Assembly: GCA_900555925.1 (NCBI GenBank) | Contig: USMU01000038.1 | Location: forward strand, 1 to 17,477 | Source: an uncultured Clostridium sp. | Lineage (GTDB): Bacteria; Bacillota; Clostridia; Christensenellales; Borkfalkiaceae | Length of the DNA: 17,477 bases | Direction: 5' to 3' | Shown: piece after piece, positions 6,605-12,854 of the stretch | How the letters are laid out: each line of letters opens with the position of its first letter | Numbering within the stretch: the first letter of the stretch is position 1 | Program-made: the position numbers and the translations under genes | Notes under the pieces: model-generated | Seen by the model: the letters and a program-made list of their open reading frames with translations, nothing else | The model's database searches: none | What the model was told of the DNA's origin: nothing

Positions 6605-8440
6605 ATGAAAGAATATACCAGCGAAAGTTTAAGAGAAATGTATCTCGGATTTTTCAAGGCCCGCGGGCATAAAGTGATTCCGTCGGCTTCGCTCATTCCC
6701 GAAAACGACCCGACCGTTTTATTCACCACGGCGGGCATGCACCCCTTGGTTCCCTATCTTCTGGGCGAGAAGCACCCCGCGGGGAACCGTCTCACCGACG
6801 TGCAGAAATGCGTCCGCACGGGCGATATCGACGACGTGGGCGACGAGAGGCACTGCACCTTTTTTGAAATGCTGGGAAATTGGTCTTTGGGAGATTATTT
6901 CAAGAAGGAAATGATTCCTTGGAGCTATGAATTTCTGACGGGAGAAAACTATCTCGGAATTCCCTCGGACAAGCTGGCGGTGACGGTATTCGGGGGCGAC
7001 GAGACGCTGCCCCGCGACGACGAGGCCGCCGAACTTTGGGAACAAGCGGGGATCAAGAAGGAAAACATCTATTTCATGCCCCGCGAAAATAATTGGTGGG
7101 GTCCCGCGGGACTTACGGGGCCTTGCGGAACGGACACGGAAATGTTCGTTATCCGCAAGCCCAAATGCGGGCCGAACTGCAATCCCGATTGCAGCTGCGG
7201 CGCGTTCCTCGAAATCTGGAACGACGTCTTTATGCGCTTCAATAAACAGGCGGACGGCAGCTATACCGAGCTCAGACAGAAAAACGTCGATACGGGCATG
7301 GGGCTGGAACGCGCTCTGTGCGTCTTGAACGGAAAGTCGAGCGTATACGAAACGGATATTTTTGAAAAAGCCATTCAAAAGATTTCCGAATTGACGGGCC
7401 GCGCTTACGGCGCGGACGAGGAGACGACGAGGGCGTTCCGCGTCGTTTTGGACCACGTCCGCACGGCGACCTTTATGATCGGAGACGAAAAGGGAATCGT
7501 CCCTTCCAACACCGACCAAGGGTATATTTTGCGCCGCATTATCCGTCGCGCCGTGCGTTACGGACGCAAGATCGATCTGCCCGAAGGCAGCCTCGCCAAA
7601 GTCGCGGAGACCTTTATCGAAAAATACAGTGCGGTATATCCCGAATTGGAGACAAACCGCGCGAAAATTTTCGAGGAACTCGACAAGGAAGAGGCGAAAT
7701 TTTCCAAAACGCTGCAACAGGGGCTGAAAGAGTTTGAAAAGTGCATCGGCGGCCTGGAACGCAAAAACGCGTTCATGGCCGCGAAGGATCCCTCCTATGT
7801 TCCCGAAAAGGTCATCGGCGGAAAACAGGCGTTCCACCTGTACGACACCTACGGCTTCCCCGTGGAAATTACTTCGGAAATGGCGAAGGAACGTGGCTAC
7901 GGCGTGGATCTCGACGGTTATAAAGCCGCTTTTGAGGAGCATCAGAGCAAGAGCAAAGCGGGCAGCGAACAGAAATTCGCCTGCGGGCTCGCGGATCATA
8001 AGGAGGAGACCACGCATCTCCATACCGCCACGCACCTCTTACATGCGGCGTTGAAAAAGGTATTGTCCGAGGACGTCAATCAGAAAGGGTCGAACATCAC
8101 GGAAGAGCGCCTCAGATTCGATTTTAATTTTCCCCGTCCCATGACGCAGGAGGAGATTCAAAAGGTTGAGGCGCTGGTCAACGAAAAGATTTCCGAAAAT
8201 ATCCCCGTCGTCATGCGGGAGCTGAGTCTGGAAGAGGCGAAAAAGGAGGGCTTTACGGGCTTATTCGAAAGCAAGTACGGCGAGCGCGTCAAGACTTACT
8301 CCGTCGGCGATTTTTCCAAGGAAATCTGCGGGGGACCTCACGCCGCTTCGACGGGCGAGCTCGGGACGTTCAAAATCGTCAAGGAACAGAGCTCCGGCGC
8401 GGGAATCCGCCGCATTAAAGCAATTTTGACGCACGAATAA
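6605..8440 (+). CDS. alaS: Short-form alanine--tRNA ligase (no beta-barrel, no C-Ala domain)
   Basis: This class II synthetase charges tRNA-Ala. Residues 1-240 are the catalytic core (SASLIPENDPTVLFTTAGM, RHCTFFEMLGNWSLGDYFK at 82-100, NNWWGPAGLTGPCG at 162-175, GMGLER at 231-236). Residues ~270-450 are the helical tRNA-acceptor region, with PSNTDQGYILRR at 300-311. Residues ~455-611 are the editing domain, with the metal motif H473-TAT-H477 and C575-GGP-H579. It is 611 residues against about 870 in usual bacterial forms. The beta-barrel between the tRNA and editing domains is absent (the YDTYGFP helical part passes within ~60 residues to HTATHLL), and the chain ends right after the editing domain. 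A C188/C192/C196/C198 cluster may bind metal. The wording of its motifs (GDIDDVGDERH, NWSLGDYFKKE, NWWGP) resembles Patescibacteria-type enzymes. AAAAGG at 6591-6596 precedes the ATG by 8 nt. Confidence 0.92.
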   Translation: MKEYTSESLREMYLGFFKARGHKVIPSASLIPENDPTVLFTTAGMHPLVPYLLGEKHPAGNRLTDVQKCVRTGDIDDVGDERHCTFFEMLGNWSLGDYFKKEMIPWSYEFLTGENYLGIPSDKLAVTVFGGDETLPRDDEAAELWEQAGIKKENIYFMPRENNWWGPAGLTGPCGTDTEMFVIRKPKCGPNCNPDCSCGAFLEIWNDVFMRFNKQADGSYTELRQKNVDTGMGLERALCVLNGKSSVYETDIFEKAIQKISELTGRAYGADEETTRAFRVVLDHVRTATFMIGDEKGIVPSNTDQGYILRRIIRRAVRYGRKIDLPEGSLAKVAETFIEKYSAVYPELETNRAKIFEELDKEEAKFSKTLQQGLKEFEKCIGGLERKNAFMAAKDPSYVPEKVIGGKQAFHLYDTYGFPVEITSEMAKERGYGVDLDGYKAAFEEHQSKSKAGSEQKFACGLADHKEETTHLHTATHLLHAALKKVLSEDVNQKGSNITEERLRFDFNFPRPMTQEEIQKVEALVNEKISENIPVVMRELSLEEAKKEGFTGLFESKYGERVKTYSVGDFSKEICGGPHAASTGELGTFKIVKEQSSGAGIRRIKAILTHE

Positions 8441-8463
8441 TCCGTACGAACGACCATTTATCT

Positions 8464-8493
8464 GCGCCGCGCGAACGACGATTTGCGCGGCGC
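8464..8493 (+). repeat. Intercistronic hairpin between alaS and the next gene
   Basis: GCGCCGCGC (8464-8472) pairs perfectly with GCGCGGCGC (8485-8493) around a 12-nt loop. There is no T-run after it, so it is more likely an mRNA-stabilising or processing hairpin than a terminator, and the next gene is probably cotranscribed with alaS. Confidence 0.55.
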
Positions 8494-8538
8494 GGAAATA
8501 TATGGCGACGGCCGAGCCCCCTAAGCAGAGGAGGAATC

Positions 8539-8961
8539 ATGGACAGAAAACCGCAGGAAACGAATAAATCTTATCAAACGGAAAAGCCGTATAGAGAAGA
8601 AAAGCCTTACGAGGACGTCATCGAAAGGGAATTTTCCTTTCTTTTGGAGGCGGGATTTATATATGAATATCTCTACGACAAGGGTTCCGATTCCTCCTGC
8701 GTCTATATTTATCGTCTGAAAAAAGGGCGGGACTACCTCGATTTTCGTTCGGTTTCGGGCGGCGGGGAGGGAAATTTCGTCGTCTTTTCAAACGGACAGT
8801 ATATTTTTCCCAATCTCCGCCTCCGTCATAAAAAATTATTCCGCGAATTTTTCTGGAAACACCTGCTGAAAAAAGCGACCGTCGAGGAACGCTGGCAATT
8901 CGCCGCTCGTCTGCTGCGGGAAGAGTTTTCGGACGGAAAGATCTTCGGAATAGAGTTTTAG
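8539..8961 (+). CDS. Uncharacterised 140-residue protein
   Basis: I do not recognise this gene. The protein has 140 residues, with no signal peptide and no membrane span. Residues 1-30 are very polar with a doubled KPY-(x)-EE/ED pattern (EKPYREEKPYED at 15-26). Residues 30-90 look like a beta-rich fold (FSFLLEAGFIYEYLYD, VYIYRLKKGRDYLDFRSV, NFVVFSNGQYIFP), and residues ~95-140 are helical and basic (FFWKHLLKKATVEERWQFAARLLREEF). An AGGAGG site at 8529-8534 lies only 4 nt before the ATG, which is close but strong. It follows alaS by 98 nt without its own obvious promoter and ends 12 nt before a strong terminator, so it is probably the last gene of the alaS transcript. Composition matches its neighbours. 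Confidence 0.75.
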   Translation: MDRKPQETNKSYQTEKPYREEKPYEDVIEREFSFLLEAGFIYEYLYDKGSDSSCVYIYRLKKGRDYLDFRSVSGGGEGNFVVFSNGQYIFPNLRLRHKKLFREFFWKHLLKKATVEERWQFAARLLREEFSDGKIFGIEF

Positions 8962-8973
8962 AAAATAAAAAGA

Positions 8974-9010
8974 AAGAAGCCGTGCCGAAAAAATCGGCAC
9001 GGCTTCTTTT
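8974..9010. terminator. Bidirectional intrinsic terminator between convergent genes
   Basis: A perfect 15-bp stem (8974-8988 with 8994-9008) surrounds a 5-nt A loop. On the plus strand it runs into a short T-run (9007-9010). On the minus strand it is followed by TTTTTATTTTC, complementary to 8964-8971 and beyond. It ends both the alaS-side transcript and the leftward lipoprotein transcript. Confidence 0.9.
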
Positions 9011-9055
9011 ACTCTTGGGTGTTTATAAACTTTCAGGGGAAATGAGCTTTATTGA

Positions 9056-10540
9056 TCAAGTTGTTTTTTCCGTGCGCGCTGTTTTCAGAGACTCGAGATA
9101 GGCTTTGGCTTCCTCTTCCGCTTTTGCGATGGCGTCTTTCCATTGTTTTTCTGCCTCTGCAAGTTTGTCGTTGAGCTTCTGTATAGCCTCTTCGACTGTT
9201 TGTACTTCTTCCTTCGTGAGGTCGTTTTTCATGGTGATGAGAACTCTTGCCGCATTAGCTTCCAGCGCTTCCTGCGCTGCGTGCGCCGCGGGAAGCGGTT
9301 CTTTACCGTCCGTCGCCGCTTTCAGGGAATCCACGAGCGTATTAAATTCCTTAAAATACGTATCGGCGGTGTTGCGGATACTTTCGGGAATCAAATTGAC
9401 GATATCGAGGCAAAGGCGATTGAAGGCTGCTTTGTATTCTTCGGCGATTGCCGCGTCGATTTTATCCGCTTCCGCCTGCACGGCTGCCGTGATTTCCGCG
9501 ATTTTCTGTGCGATGGCTGCGCGTTCTTCTTTCGTCATATTTTTGAAGTAAATATCGAGATAATTGTCGAGTGCGGCGACAGTCTTGCCGTTGTCTGTAA
9601 TTTGCTTAATGAATGCCGCCTTTTCTTCTTCCGACATACCGAGCGCGGCTGCGATCGTTTCCAGCGTGGCATCGGATACCGCTGTTTTCGATTTTGCTTC
9701 CGCCACGGCTTCCGCAGCGGCGATTCCTGCGTCGAGCGTGCGGGCGGAAGAGGTATACAGGTTATAAATTGCACCGTAATGCACGCGTTGTCCGAGCAGA
9801 ATTTCCGGAGTATATTTGATGTACGGGGTCAGCCATAAAGCGTCTGTAAGCTGCCCTTTCGCCGCTTCATAGGTTCGAGTTGCCGACTCTTTGGCTGCAA
9901 TATACGCCGCTGTGGCATAGGGCTCGATTTCTTCGGCTTTCTGATTGATTAGGGCGAGAAGCTCGGAAAGATCCAATTCTGCCGCCGCTTCAAAAGTAAG
10001 GGTATCGTCTACGCTCTTGGCTTCAAGGATTAAACGGAATTCGCCCAATGTCAGATTTTCAATGGCGGCGTTGCCTTTATATTCCGCTTTGAGAGACTCG
10101 AACCGTCTGTTGACGGAGAACAATCCTTCGGTAGAGAAAGTAAGCCCCAGCCCGTCTGCTTCGGCGTTGAAAGCGGCTTCGATATCGCCCGTAAGTTCGT
10201 CTTTGTCCGCCTTGCCTTCGATCGAAATGTTCACCCCGTGGTTATCTTGATTGAGATATCCGAGTTCGACGGAAAGCTGTGCGATCTTTTTTGCCGCGTC
10301 TTTTGCGTTCATGCCCGTGAGGTCTGTCTCGAGAAGAAGAACCTGTGCGTCCTCGTTATCCGCGAGGACGGAGAGGACTTTGTCGTTTTTATCGAGAACG
10401 AGAGTGACGGAGGGGTTGACGTCGATTCCGACGTAGGAAACTGCTTCCGCCTGTTTCTGGGTGTCGCCGCATGCCGCAAAAGAAAAAATCATCGCTACGG
10501 CGGTTCCTGCCGCTAAAAATTTCAGGGCTTTGTTTTTCAT
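9056..10540 (-). CDS. Lipoprotein with RsgI/SEAL-like domain and long helical C-terminus
   Basis: The protein has 494 residues. Residues 1-24 are a lipoprotein signal ending FAAC (C24 the lipidated residue), so it should sit on the outer face of the membrane. Residues ~35-145 match the extracellular domain of RsgI-type anti-sigma factors: IDVNPSVTLVLDKNDKV at 39-55, NEDAQVLL at 62-69, then a helix and VNISIEG. RsgI-type domains cleave themselves at the Asn-Pro bond, here N42-P43, but that has not been shown for this protein. Residues ~150-494 are mostly helical, with a highly charged coiled-coil-like end (EEAIQKLNDKLAEAEKQWKDAI). It follows the anti-sigma gene by 109 nt on the same strand, and its upstream region carries the same bipartite motif as the sigma gene. 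Function is unknown; a decoy, sensor or partner for the anti-sigma domain is an inference. Confidence 0.85.
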   Translation of the reverse strand: MKNKALKFLAAGTAVAMIFSFAACGDTQKQAEAVSYVGIDVNPSVTLVLDKNDKVLSVLADNEDAQVLLLETDLTGMNAKDAAKKIAQLSVELGYLNQDNHGVNISIEGKADKDELTGDIEAAFNAEADGLGLTFSTEGLFSVNRRFESLKAEYKGNAAIENLTLGEFRLILEAKSVDDTLTFEAAAELDLSELLALINQKAEEIEPYATAAYIAAKESATRTYEAAKGQLTDALWLTPYIKYTPEILLGQRVHYGAIYNLYTSSARTLDAGIAAAEAVAEAKSKTAVSDATLETIAAALGMSEEEKAAFIKQITDNGKTVAALDNYLDIYFKNMTKEERAAIAQKIAEITAAVQAEADKIDAAIAEEYKAAFNRLCLDIVNLIPESIRNTADTYFKEFNTLVDSLKAATDGKEPLPAAHAAQEALEANAARVLITMKNDLTKEEVQTVEEAIQKLNDKLAEAEKQWKDAIAKAEEEAKAYLESLKTARTEKTT

Positions 10541-10595
10541 AATTTTACCTCATTTCATTTTTTGCTCCGGTGGTTCCTTTTGACCGGGTTCGAAC

Positions 10596-10626
10596 ATTAA
10601 ACGAAATGGAAGCGGAGTTTTATTGG
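10596..10626 (-). promoter_or_regulatory. Candidate ECF-type promoter of the lipoprotein gene
   Basis: On the minus strand CCAAT (10622-10626), 18 nt, then CGTTTAAT (10596-10603) matches the arrangement upstream of the ECF sigma gene (same two words, 17 nt apart). CGT-type -10 elements are usual for Bacillota ECF sigma factors. The leader would be about 50 nt. The spacer and AT-rich context make chance possible, so confidence is moderate. Confidence 0.45.
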
Positions 10627-10649
10627 AAAAAATAGAAATTTTTTATAAA

Positions 10650-12023
10650 TTATTCTTTTTTACCTATTCTTTGGAGAAAATCCTCGTATTCTTGTTCCGA
10701 GATGGGTTTACGTTCGAGCGAAAACAGGGCGGAAAATTTTTGTTCTCTCTTTTCGGCGCGATCGCTGACCAAAGCGGAAATATCGTTTAAAAGTTTTTCT
10801 GCCGTTTGTACTGCGCCGTCGAGAATATCGGAGGCTATTTTTCCGAAAAAGTCGTTTGCGACGAGCGAATAAAATCTTAAACGTCTGGGAAGATTTTCGA
10901 TACCGCCGAAAGAATTTTCGTCGATTCCCTCAGCGTCGAGTTTTCTGAGATCTTCCATATCTTCTTCATCGAGAATGGCCTCGTAATAATCGGAAGCCGC
11001 CTTATATTTTTGATAGGATACGCTGCCGTGAATAAGCCCGCGCTCCCGGCAATCGATTCCGTATAAAATATACAGGGTTTCGATGAGCGGAGACATCTGC
11101 GCAAAGAGCGCATTTCCCTCAATCCCCAAAATTTTTTCGTCGACCGTCCAATAGTTTCCGAAAATTTCTCCGCCGGAATTTTCGGGCAATGCGATAATTT
11201 TTTTGTTGATTCTTCCGATTTCGTTCAGAAGGTCATATTTCGCAAGGGCATCTTTCAAAAGATCTGCGGCGTAATCGTAAACAGTTTTTTCCGCCAAAGA
11301 CGTCAAAGCAGCTATATCTGCGCTCTCTGTTTTGAAATCGTACCAAAGAGTGGGGAGAGTATCGTATTTGTTTGTCAGGGTTTCCGCTTCGGGCGTTTTT
11401 TCGGAAAACGTCTCTATATATACGTAGACGCCTTTATCGTTAAAAAATTCGACGAGTTCGTTTTGTATGCCTTGCGCCTCTTTTGAGGCGTTTTCCCGAT
11501 TGTTGAAAAGGGATACGGTTATTTTGTTGTATTTTTCCGCGGTACCCTTGTCTGAAATGCGAATATACCCCGTTGCGGCGGCGCGTTCCGCGATAAGGCG
11601 TGCCGCTTCCTCCGCGCTTTTGTCCTGCAAAGACTCGGCGAAGGTTTTGTCTTGGAGAAGAACGTCTCCGTCCTCGTTTCGGCTGGTTACTTTTTTTACT
11701 CGATAGTCTTCGTCCAACGTCAGCGCCAAAGACGGGTTGATGTCTATTTGCATGACGGCAAATTCTTCGCCGCGAAGAAAAATATTTCTTCCGAAAAGGG
11801 AAAAAAGCATGATGAACGAGAGAATAATACTCGCCGCAGCGGTAAAAATTTTGACAAATCTAAGAGAGGGCTTTCGTTTACTTGTCGTTGTCCTTGTGTC
11901 GCAACGCGCGGGTAAACGATCGGCGGAAGTTTGAATGATTTCGTCTTTTAGCCGCTCCGACATGGGAGGAAGGGCGTTTTCGAGCTCTCGATTCAGTTGT
12001 TCGAAAAAATCCTTTTTTTTCAT
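10650..12023 (-). CDS. Transmembrane anti-sigma factor with RsgI/SEAL-like extracellular domain
   Basis: The protein has 457 residues. Residues 1-54 are a cytosolic basic/polar region that should bind the sigma factor, ~56-77 form a single membrane helix (FVKIFTAAASIILSFIMLFSLF in outline), and ~88-200 form the RsgI-type domain: MQIDINPSLALTLDEDYRV starting at 91, NEDGDVLL at 116-123, then helix and ITVSLFNN. N96-P97 is the expected self-cleavage bond of this domain family. Residues ~215-457 are a helix-rich outer region of unknown role. The start codon overlaps the sigma stop (ATGA), and GGAGG lies 7 nt upstream, showing translational coupling. The N-terminus is unlike the classic RsgI cytosolic domain, which fits pairing with an ECF sigma rather than SigI. 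Regulated membrane proteolysis of this protein is the likely release mechanism, by analogy with RsgI. Confidence 0.88.
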   Translation of the reverse strand: MKKKDFFEQLNRELENALPPMSERLKDEIIQTSADRLPARCDTRTTTSKRKPSLRFVKIFTAAASIILSFIMLFSLFGRNIFLRGEEFAVMQIDINPSLALTLDEDYRVKKVTSRNEDGDVLLQDKTFAESLQDKSAEEAARLIAERAAATGYIRISDKGTAEKYNKITVSLFNNRENASKEAQGIQNELVEFFNDKGVYVYIETFSEKTPEAETLTNKYDTLPTLWYDFKTESADIAALTSLAEKTVYDYAADLLKDALAKYDLLNEIGRINKKIIALPENSGGEIFGNYWTVDEKILGIEGNALFAQMSPLIETLYILYGIDCRERGLIHGSVSYQKYKAASDYYEAILDEEDMEDLRKLDAEGIDENSFGGIENLPRRLRFYSLVANDFFGKIASDILDGAVQTAEKLLNDISALVSDRAEKREQKFSALFSLERKPISEQEYEDFLQRIGKKE

Positions 12024-12535
12024 TTTTCATCCTCCAAAAATACGCGTAATTTTGCGAGCGCAGCTTTATATTTCCAAGTAACCGTTCCTAACGGAAGGGA
12101 GAGAATCTCTGCGATTTCTCTATGTTTATACTGCCAAATTGCATGTAGAATTACGATTTCTCTTTCACTCTCATCCAAAACGTTCGTCATTTGATTGAGA
12201 AGAGGAAGCCGCGGCTCGACGGCAAATTCGATTTCAGAAACCCCGTCTAAGGGATCGGCCCGTCGCTTTCGTCGACGGAGTTCGTCGCGCGATAAATTTT
12301 TTGCGATTTGAAATATCCATGCACGGGCGTCTGTGCCCGGAATATATTGAAATGCTTTGCGTTTTACTGCAAGAAAAACTTCTTGAGTGACGTCTTCCGC
12401 GTCGGCGTAATTTTTCAAATAGGAATATGCAAAGGCAAAAATTCCTTTCGCGGTATTTATATACAGTCGCTCAAATGCGACGGTATCGCCCTTCGCAACT
12501 TTTTTCATCAGCATGTCTATTTCTTTCTTTTCCAT
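12020..12535 (-). CDS. ECF-type RNA polymerase sigma factor
   Basis: This sigma-70 family protein of the extracytoplasmic function type directs RNA polymerase to a small regulon when its anti-sigma factor is relieved. The 171-residue form starts at the ATG at 12535, which has AAGGA (12543-12547) 7 nt upstream; a GTG at 12559 would add 8 residues but has no such site. Region 2 is seen at ~15-80 (FERLYINTAKGIFAFAYSYLKN, DAEDVTQEVFLAV, DARAWIFQIAKNLSRDELRRRKR) and region 4 at ~110-165 (LDESEREIVILHAIWQYKHREIAEILSLPLGTVTWKYKAALAKLR). Regions 1.1 and 3 are absent, as is normal for ECF. It is followed directly by its likely anti-sigma factor with a 4-nt overlap. It lacks the SigI architecture, although RsgI-type proteins usually partner SigI. 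Confidence 0.93.
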   Translation of the reverse strand: MEKKEIDMLMKKVAKGDTVAFERLYINTAKGIFAFAYSYLKNYADAEDVTQEVFLAVKRKAFQYIPGTDARAWIFQIAKNLSRDELRRRKRRADPLDGVSEIEFAVEPRLPLLNQMTNVLDESEREIVILHAIWQYKHREIAEILSLPLGTVTWKYKAALAKLRVFLEDEK

Positions 12536-12562
12536 TTTATATTCCTTATCTTCTCTCACTAA

Positions 12563-12592
12563 ATTAAACGTTTGAAAATATATTTTTATTGG
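12563..12592 (-). promoter_or_regulatory. Candidate autoregulated ECF promoter of the sigma operon
   Basis: On the minus strand CCAAT (12588-12592), 17 nt, CGTTTAAT (12563-12570). Transcription would begin about 20 nt before the ATG at 12535, leaving just enough room for the AAGGA site. The same bipartite arrangement precedes the lipoprotein gene of this locus. The middle of the -10 word lies in a perfect AAACGTTT palindrome. Confidence 0.45.
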
Positions 12593-12654
12593 TGAAAATC
12601 TTTTACAAGAAGAATTTTTTTATAACCGATTTGAAAAGTGCTTCACTATTTTAT

Positions 12655-12682
12655 ATTATAATAGGTCTGGCGGAAAAGTCAA
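12655..12682 (-). promoter_or_regulatory. Housekeeping sigma-A promoter of the sigma/anti-sigma operon
   Basis: On the minus strand a -35 TTGACT (12677-12682) and a perfect -10 TATAAT (12655-12660) have a 16-nt spacer. Transcription would begin near 12648, giving a ~110-nt leader that runs through the candidate ECF promoter. This supplies a basal level of both sigma and anti-sigma. Confidence 0.65.
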
Positions 12683-12741
12683 CTGTTTTCTCTTCTCGAA
12701 TTTTTAGAAGACTACAAAAGTAAATTTCAATAAAACAGTCC

Positions 12742-12757
12742 AAAAAAACGGTTTTTT
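12742..12757. promoter_or_regulatory. Possible operator upstream of the mannosidase operon
   Basis: A run of seven As, CGG and a run of six Ts gives a near-palindrome centred on CG with one mismatch, ending just 3 nt before the -35 of the mannosidase promoter. LacI-family operators are typically palindromes with a central CG. A/T runs make this a weak call, and the motif was not found again near the right-edge promoter. Confidence 0.25.
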
Positions 12758-12760
12758 CTA

Positions 12761-12789
12761 TTGACAAACGCAACTTTGTGTATTATAAT
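12761..12789 (+). promoter_or_regulatory. Strong sigma-A promoter of the mannosidase operon
   Basis: A perfect -35 TTGACA (12761-12766) and a perfect -10 TATAAT (12784-12789) have a 17-nt spacer. Transcription should begin near 12796, about 59 nt before the start codon. A near-consensus promoter like this usually requires a repressor, consistent with the LacI-family gene in the operon. Confidence 0.85.
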
Positions 12790-12854
12790 GGAGAAAAAGG
12801 CGATGGGGATAAGCGCTCCGAAGCCATAATTTTGAAAGGGAAAAGAGGATAGAT

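Larger units (their letters stand above)
12536..12854. other. Divergent regulatory region, sigma operon / mannosidase operon
   Basis: This 319-bp AT-rich stretch holds two minus-strand promoters (12563-12592 and 12655-12682) and one plus-strand promoter (12761-12789), plus an imperfect palindrome TCTTCT / AGAAGA (12691-12696 with 12706-12711). No gene is seen inside it. Confidence 0.6.

Noticed and set aside
6719..8035. Minus-strand open frame (438 codons) across alaS
   Set aside because: It is antisense to a clear synthetase and has no domain; it is a mirror frame.
9143..9838. Plus-strand frame (231 codons) inside the lipoprotein gene
   Set aside because: It is a Cys/Phe/Arg-rich product typical of the opposite strand of a coiled-coil gene; no ribosome binding site was seen.
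12536..12559. GTG start adding 8 residues to the sigma factor
   Set aside because: The ATG at 12535 has AAGGA at the right distance; the GTG has none.
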